From positions 1-9,886 of the forward strand of contig JANYLL010000433.1 in assembly GCA_025357895.1 (NCBI GenBank): DNA of 9,886 bases, read 5' to 3'. Below the pieces are notes generated by a model. That model had not been told where the DNA came from. It did not search any database and was given only the letters and a program-made list of their open reading frames with translations. The first letter of the stretch is position 1. The number at the start of each line of letters is the position of its first letter. Positions 5,802 to 9,886 of this stretch are shown here, in pieces. The position numbers were made by a program, and so were the translations under genes. This DNA is from Ignavibacteriota bacterium. Its GTDB lineage: Bacteria > Bacteroidota > Ignavibacteria > Palsa-1295.

Positions 5802-6716
5802 TTATTGATGGATTAATTTCACCGTCTTTACTTCTCCGAATGCTGTAGAAATTCTTGCGTATAAAGTACCGGTAGGAAATGAGCCGCCATTTAATTGAAT
5901 TCGATGGACTCCTGCTTCGAGTGAAGATTCTTTTCCATCTCCCCAAACTAATCTCCCCAGTCCATCATAGACTGCCAAGGTGACATACGACATGCGGCTC
6001 AAGGCAAACTTAAGTGTAGCCTCCTTAAAGAATGGATTCGGACTTGATGTGAACGATGTAAGGAAGTGATTCGATGATTGAGTCGAAGGTGATGAAACTC
6101 CTTGATGAGTCAACAAAATTCCCAAACCAATTGAATCAAGAGGAGGCAATATTGTTGGGTCAATACCATCCGATCTGGCAGAACTACTATCCCTGGCATA
6201 TGTCGCAGAATCATCAGATCCCAAACATTCGGGATGATATTTTTTAAAATAATTATGAACTGCTCCGTAAGCATAAGGAAATTTAGAAAAGTATTCAGTC
6301 CCGATGCCATATGTTCCGCTAATCGCCCCCAAACAATTACAGAAATAATTGGGATTCGTTGTATTCAGATATAAAACGGAAATACACCAATCTCTGAAAG
6401 TATCAAGTGAAGAAAGATTTTTAGGTGACATTTCAATTGCGGCATCGTGCATTTGCCAAAATGCTCTAAAAGACTCTGCGTCAATAGCTGCACAATTCTC
6501 GACATACATTTTTAGAGAATCATAAAGTTGCCTATTACCTTGCTTATCTTGAGGAGCAAGCCTTACATTCAGCCATACTCGCAATGAGCTGCAAACGCTT
6601 GTATCAACTAACTGGACAACAGGAAGAGGTTTATTTTGGGAATAAACAATCGAAAAACCTCCAATACAAAAAATGGAATAAATAATCAGAAAGCACCTTA
6701 TTGTATTTTTCGTCAT
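5802..6716 (-). CDS. Secreted protein with C-terminal type IX secretion (Por) sorting domain
   Basis: A protein of 304 residues with an N-terminal signal peptide (hydrophobic stretch about residues 8-25, likely cut near VYS-QNK). The middle (about 28-200) is unfamiliar and carries six cysteines (42, 75, 111, 126, 128, 164), which may form disulfides outside the cell. The C-terminus (about 223-304) is a T9SS type A sorting domain: SPNPFFKEATLKFALS, then VTLAVYDGLGRLVW, then EAGVHRIQLNG and FPTGTLYARIS, ending KTVKLIHQ. Such domains direct export across the outer membrane and are then removed or anchored. A Ser/Thr-rich linker (about 207-222) precedes it. The frame also opens at a TTG (6743), but the ATG at 6716 gives the better signal peptide. 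It lies between topA and xer with 55- and 53-base gaps. The function of the body is unknown. Confidence 0.88.
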   Translation of the reverse strand: MTKNTIRCFLIIYSIFCIGGFSIVYSQNKPLPVVQLVDTSVCSSLRVWLNVRLAPQDKQGNRQLYDSLKMYVENCAAIDAESFRAFWQMHDAAIEMSPKNLSSLDTFRDWCISVLYLNTTNPNYFCNCLGAISGTYGIGTEYFSKFPYAYGAVHNYFKKYHPECLGSDDSATYARDSSSARSDGIDPTILPPLDSIGLGILLTHQGVSSPSTQSSNHFLTSFTSSPNPFFKEATLKFALSRMSYVTLAVYDGLGRLVWGDGKESSLEAGVHRIQLNGGSFPTGTLYARISTAFGEVKTVKLIHQ

Positions 6717-6771
6717 TACTGCAAATACAACATACTTCCCCAAAAAGAACTCCCTTAATTATTACCAAGAA

Positions 6772-9138
6772 TTAAGCCGCTTTTTTCCTGCCTCTCCCTG
6801 ATTTTTTCTCGACTTCCTCTTCAGCCGTAAATTCCATCATCTCTTCGGTGAATGCTTTTTTGCAGTTCGGACATTTCAGAAAATTACCGCTAGTACGGCT
6901 CCATTTTGTTGCAAGCCAGTTATTGCCGCAGGATGGGCATGGTTTATTGACAGGCTTATCATTGCTGATGAAATCACATTCAGGATAGTTCGAGCATCCA
7001 TAGAATGTGCGCTTCGCTTTTCCGCCTTTGCGCTGAACGATATCGCCTGTCAAACATTTCGGGCATTTTATTCCGCTCGGAATTTGGCGTGTGTATTTAC
7101 ACGTCGGATACCTGCTGCATCCAATAAATTTTCCGAAGCGGCTGGAGCGAAGCAGAAGTTCGCCTTCTTTGCATTCAGGGCAAACCTCTCCTAATTTTTC
7201 CGGCTCAGGTCTGTTGAGCGATTTGACAGAAGTTTTCTTTTGGCAGCTGCGGCATTCAATATAAAATCCGAACCATCCCTGTTTAAGATCAACTTCAGCC
7301 GACCCACAGGCAGGGCAATTAAATTTCGGAAGATCTTCAGTAAGGCGTTCATCTGCAAGATCTAGAACCGCTTTAAAAGGTAAGTAAAAATTACCCATGA
7401 CGTCTGCATAAGAATTCTCTCGCGAAGCGATCGTATCAAGCTCTTCTTCCATCTTCGCAGTGAAATCCACGTTGAAGATTTCCGGAAAGCTTTTGATAAG
7501 AATGCGATTGACGTTCCTTCCGAGTTCTGTGGGATAGAGTCTTCGCTCCTGCTGCTCGACATAATTTCGGTCCTGGATCGTGCCCACAATACTTGCATAC
7601 GTTGAGGGTCTGCCGATGCCGAGAGATTCAAGTTCTTTAATAAGTGTACTTTCGGAAAATCTTGGCGGCGCCTTTGTTTCGCTTTCCTGTAAATTTGCTG
7701 CTTCGATATTTGCTGTTTGGTTTTCAGTTATGCCTGCCGGAAGTCTGCGGTCAGCATCGTCAGTGCTCTTCTCATCTTTATCTTCTGAATCATCCAAAAG
7801 CTGTAAGTATCCTCTGAACTTCAAGACTGAACCTGTTGCACGGAAACGATATTTACTTCCCGAAGTATTATCGGACTCCATCTCAACTGTTGTCTGATCG
7901 AAAACTGCCGATGACATCTGCGATGCAATAAATCTCTGCCAGATAAGCTCATAGAGCGCAGCCATATCCTTATCCTGCGTTTCAAGAAAACGGCGGACAG
8001 CTTTCGGATCGAGTCCCGGATTTGTCGGACGAATACATTCATGCGCTTCCTGTGCGTTCTTGCTTTTTTTCTCTTTGCGTTCGGCTCCGACGTATTCCTT
8101 ACCGTAATTTTTTTCTATATATGCAATAGATTGATTGCGCGCTTCTTCAGATATACGCGTCGAATCAGTACGCATATAGGTAATAAGTCCCGTCAAACCT
8201 TCTTCGCCGAATTCCACACCTTCATAGAGACGCTGAGCAAGCATCATCGTTTTCTTAGGAGTGAAGCGAAGATTCGCACTTGCTGCAGTCTGCAATGAAC
8301 TGGTTATGAACGGAGGCGGTGCATTGCGCCTGACTTCCCGTTTATTTAATGCTGCAATGCGATATGTTTTTTCCTGAGCATCACGGGCATAACCCGTCGC
8401 AGTTTGTGAATCGCCGATAAAACGATTTTTTAATTCTTCCGGAAGATCTTGCGCGCTCCCTTCAGGATTTTTAAATTCAATTGCATCGACAGAAATAAGC
8501 TTTGCATGGATCGGAAATTCTGTTGTTGCCGTCGTAAAATCTGCCCAAAGATTCCAATAATGAATTGTCTGAAAACGTTCGATGGATTCTTCACGCTCGC
8601 AAATAAGACGAAGCGCTACGGTCTGCACTCTGCCTGCTGAAAGTGAATCCGTTCTCTGTCCGATAAAAGCTTTCCATAGGATCGGCGAAACCTGATAGCC
8701 TATGATACGATCCATCACGCGCCGCGCCTGCTGCGCATCGAATAGAGCGTTATCAACATCACGTGGATGTTTCATCGCTTCCATAATACCAGCTTTGGTT
8801 ATCTCAGAAAAAAGGACGCGTTTGATATTATCATTCTTCGATTCGATCTCATGGAGAATATGATAAGCAATTGCTTCGCCTTCGCGATCAGGATCGGTAG
8901 CGATCAGGACTTCTTTGCTCGAAGCCGCAAGTTTCTTCAATTCTGTAAGAATATCTTTCTTCCCTTTCACCGTTACATACTGCGGAAGATAACCGTTATC
9001 GAAATCAATGCCGAGTTTGGATTTCGGAAGATCTTTGATATGCCCGACCGAAGCCCGGACCACATAGTTCGAGCCAAGATATTTATTGATCGTCTTTGCC
9101 TTCGATGGCGATTCGACGATGACTAATGATTTTGCCAT
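6772..9138 (-). CDS. topA: DNA topoisomerase I (type IA) with four C-terminal zinc fingers
   Basis: TopA relaxes negative supercoils by cutting one strand through a tyrosine. The protein has 788 residues. The N-terminal Toprim domain has IVESPSKAKT with Glu9 and the metal motif DPDREGE (82-88), with FSEITK at 110-115. The type IA core follows, with QQARRVMDRIIGY (136-148) and SLSAGRVQTVALRL (165-178). The catalytic Tyr321 lies in TGLITYMRTDSTRIS, and IGRPSTYASIV comes later. An acidic linker (DEKSTDDADRR) interrupts the core. Four C4 zinc ribbons then follow: CPAC..CRSC, CPEC..CSRYPTC, CPKC..CSNYPEC and CPSC..CPNC. A basic tail RGRKKAA ends the protein. E. coli TopA has a comparable zinc-ribbon C-terminus. 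A purine-rich GAAGAAG precedes the start. smg lies upstream, as in Proteobacteria. Confidence 0.97.
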   Translation of the reverse strand: MAKSLVIVESPSKAKTINKYLGSNYVVRASVGHIKDLPKSKLGIDFDNGYLPQYVTVKGKKDILTELKKLAASSKEVLIATDPDREGEAIAYHILHEIESKNDNIKRVLFSEITKAGIMEAMKHPRDVDNALFDAQQARRVMDRIIGYQVSPILWKAFIGQRTDSLSAGRVQTVALRLICEREESIERFQTIHYWNLWADFTTATTEFPIHAKLISVDAIEFKNPEGSAQDLPEELKNRFIGDSQTATGYARDAQEKTYRIAALNKREVRRNAPPPFITSSLQTAASANLRFTPKKTMMLAQRLYEGVEFGEEGLTGLITYMRTDSTRISEEARNQSIAYIEKNYGKEYVGAERKEKKSKNAQEAHECIRPTNPGLDPKAVRRFLETQDKDMAALYELIWQRFIASQMSSAVFDQTTVEMESDNTSGSKYRFRATGSVLKFRGYLQLLDDSEDKDEKSTDDADRRLPAGITENQTANIEAANLQESETKAPPRFSESTLIKELESLGIGRPSTYASIVGTIQDRNYVEQQERRLYPTELGRNVNRILIKSFPEIFNVDFTAKMEEELDTIASRENSYADVMGNFYLPFKAVLDLADERLTEDLPKFNCPACGSAEVDLKQGWFGFYIECRSCQKKTSVKSLNRPEPEKLGEVCPECKEGELLLRSSRFGKFIGCSRYPTCKYTRQIPSGIKCPKCLTGDIVQRKGGKAKRTFYGCSNYPECDFISNDKPVNKPCPSCGNNWLATKWSRTSGNFLKCPNCKKAFTEEMMEFTAEEEVEKKSGRGRKKAA

Positions 9139-9167
9139 TTAAGTTTTCTTCTTCGTAATTTCTTTTT

Positions 9168-9217
9168 GTAGCGCAGACGTCACGTCCGATTTAATGCGGG
9201 CGAGACACCCGCACTAC
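9168..9217. repeat. REP-like intergenic element upstream of topA
   Basis: A block of about 50 bases begins GTAGCGCAGACGTCACGTC and ends ACACCCGCACTAC. Its ends are imperfect inverted repeats (GTAGCGC against GCACTAC, one mismatch). Inside it TGCGGG (9195-9200) pairs with CCCGCA (9208-9213) around a seven-base loop. This is like extragenic palindromes dispersed in many genomes and has no coding potential. It lies about 30 bases upstream of the topA start, so it would be in or near the topA leader. Confidence 0.6.
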
Positions 9218-9229
9218 TAATAATTAAAG

Positions 9230-9261
9230 AGCGCGAGGTTACTGTTGTAATCACTCGCGCT
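9230..9261 (-). terminator. Probable rho-independent terminator after smg
   Basis: AGCGCGAG (9230-9237) and CTCGCGCT (9254-9261) form a perfect eight-base GC-rich stem. Within the loop, TTAC and GTAA (9239-9242 and 9247-9250) can pair around a TGTT tetraloop. On the minus strand the stem is followed by CTTTAATTATTA, a weak T-rich tail. It lies 27 bases past the smg stop, in the right place to end smg transcription. If it works, topA needs a promoter between here and 9139. The short T-run makes this uncertain. Confidence 0.5.
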
Positions 9262-9288
9262 GCGTACAAAAGTACTAAAATTATTTGC

Positions 9289-9798
9289 CTACTGCACTCG
9301 ATCTGTTACATTGAGCATCATCCTGCTTCCGACTCGGGTTGAATCATTGAAATCAAAAATCATCGCAGCAGCAAGGTCGCGTACATCTTCAAGTCCTATA
9401 TCATGCGTTCCGATAAACCATAACCTATCTATAAGTAATTCCATCTCCGAATCTTTGAGCAATCCTAATTCGCGAAGTTGGATAAGATAGCCTCTGGCTT
9501 CAGCAGATAAGAATGATTGCTCAAGATCATGATAAATCCTAAACGGATTATTGCCGATCATCGAATTATCCGAGAGAGCCGTAACATTCGATTGTGTAAC
9601 CGAAAGCGACATCTTATCAAAGAGCCAGCTGAATGCAGTGGAAACTTCGGACTCCGTATATCCTTTTGCCGCAAGCTTGCTGAGATCAATATCTCCAAGC
9701 TGCTTGTTGCGACGCATCTCGCCAACAAGAAACAATATTACTTCCATCACACGCCCGGTGCCCTTAAGCGCACGAGAGCTTACATCTTCAGTTTTCAT
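9289..9798 (-). CDS. smg: Smg/DUF494 family protein
   Basis: This is a small cytoplasmic protein of 169 residues in the DUF494 (Smg) family, whose role is not firmly known. The N-terminal part RVMEVILFLVGEM and a helix SKLAAKGYTESEVSTAFSWL correspond to the start of E. coli Smg (YxxDxxxALxWL pattern). FRIYHDLEQSFLSAEARGYLIQL then matches the conserved FRIYTPEE...CRGFLLFL region, and MELLIDRL and IGLEDVRDLAAAMIFD match the C-terminal helices. The frame opens at a TTG (9804), two codons before the ATG at 9798, which I take as the start. No clear Shine-Dalgarno sequence is present. In many Proteobacteria smg stands between dprA and topA. Here topA also follows, after a terminator-like hairpin and a repeat. 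dprA would be expected beyond the right edge. Confidence 0.85.
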   Translation of the reverse strand: MKTEDVSSRALKGTGRVMEVILFLVGEMRRNKQLGDIDLSKLAAKGYTESEVSTAFSWLFDKMSLSVTQSNVTALSDNSMIGNNPFRIYHDLEQSFLSAEARGYLIQLRELGLLKDSEMELLIDRLWFIGTHDIGLEDVRDLAAAMIFDFNDSTRVGSRMMLNVTDRVQ

Positions 9799-9846
9799 CA
9801 ACAAATTGTAGCTAATTTTCTATAGTGTGTTTTTATATTTTCTTTC

Positions 9847-9884
9847 GGTAGGCGCAGGGCTTTAGCCCGCGAGAATGTCTTACC
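9847..9884. repeat. REP-like hairpin at the right edge
   Basis: GGTA (9847-9850) pairs with TACC (9881-9884). Inside, CGC-A-GGGC (9853-9860) pairs with GCCCGCG (9865-9871) around a TTTA loop with one bulged A. The core GCAGGGCTTTAGCCCGCG resembles dispersed extragenic palindromes of many bacteria. It lies about 50 bases upstream of smg. It differs from the elements at 884-999 and 9168-9217, so it is a separate family. No coding sequence is supported between smg and the window end. Confidence 0.5.
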
Positions 9885-9886
9885 AT

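Noticed and set aside
5749..5946. N-terminal extension of xer to 5946
   Set aside because: The 66 extra residues overlap the T9SS gene, are rich in Arg, Ser and Ile, and lie outside the Xer fold. The protein already has normal length from 5748.
8767..9126. Plus-strand frame of 119 codons
   Set aside because: It is a shadow of the Toprim domain of topA.
9799..9846. Promoter for smg (TACAAT or TATAGA boxes on the minus strand)
   Set aside because: The AT-rich DNA gives several weak -10-like words, but none has a convincing partner box at the right distance, so I do not call one.

Overview
The window looks like chromosomal DNA from a member of the Bacteroidota/Chlorobiota (FCB) superphylum, quite possibly an Ignavibacteria- or Kapabacteria-like lineage. 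The evidence is a C-terminal type IX secretion (T9SS, Por) sorting domain on a secreted protein, a DUF3109 cysteine-cluster protein of the kind common in Bacteroidota, start codons mostly without Shine-Dalgarno sequences, and moderate base composition (roughly 30-57% GC in short stretches counted by hand). The placement is inferred from gene content, not from a phylogeny. No phage, CRISPR, tRNA or rRNA sequence is visible.

Nine genes lie on the minus strand, so they read from high to low coordinates. They are smg/DUF494 (9798-9289), topA (9138-6772), a small T9SS-secreted protein (6716-5802), a XerC/XerD-type recombinase (5748-4810), the short ribosome hibernation factor hpf (4759-4436), HPr kinase/phosphorylase hprK (4342-3302), an oligopeptide-type solute-binding lipoprotein (3278-1497), a SixA-type phosphohistidine phosphatase (1497-1003) and a DUF3109 protein (874-269). 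A plus-strand reading frame enters at the left edge and stops at 116, so it converges on the DUF3109 gene. Several longest-ORF starts are too long. I moved the starts of hprK, hpf, xer, the T9SS protein, smg and DUF3109 inward, because the extensions begin at TTG, run through repeats or add non-family sequence.

The genes from topA to sixA are close together (gaps of about 20-95 bases, and a TAATG stop-start overlap between the solute-binding protein and sixA), so much of this run may be one transcript. The most interesting grouping is hpf-hprK-(SBP)-sixA. HprK adds and removes a serine phosphate on HPr-type carriers. SixA in E. coli removes the histidine phosphate from the PTS-Ntr carrier NPr. 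In Proteobacteria hpf sits with ptsN and hprK. The neighbourhood may therefore control the phosphorylation state of an HPr-like protein encoded elsewhere, next to a ribosome hibernation gene. The smg-topA pair also resembles the dprA-smg-topA order of many Proteobacteria.

Almost every longer intergenic gap holds a different repeat or hairpin. These are three AATTGCAGGAAT copies (120-238), a broken arm (244-266) and a full copy (884-999) of a TGTCATTGCGAGGAG palindromic element, a 33-bp-arm GATGAAG-rich inverted repeat between hpf and hprK (4350-4434), a 50-bp REP-like element and a terminator-like hairpin between smg and topA (9168-9261), and another REP-like hairpin at the right edge. I see no clearly new enzymatic system. 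The repeats and the hprK/sixA pairing are what deserve a second look.
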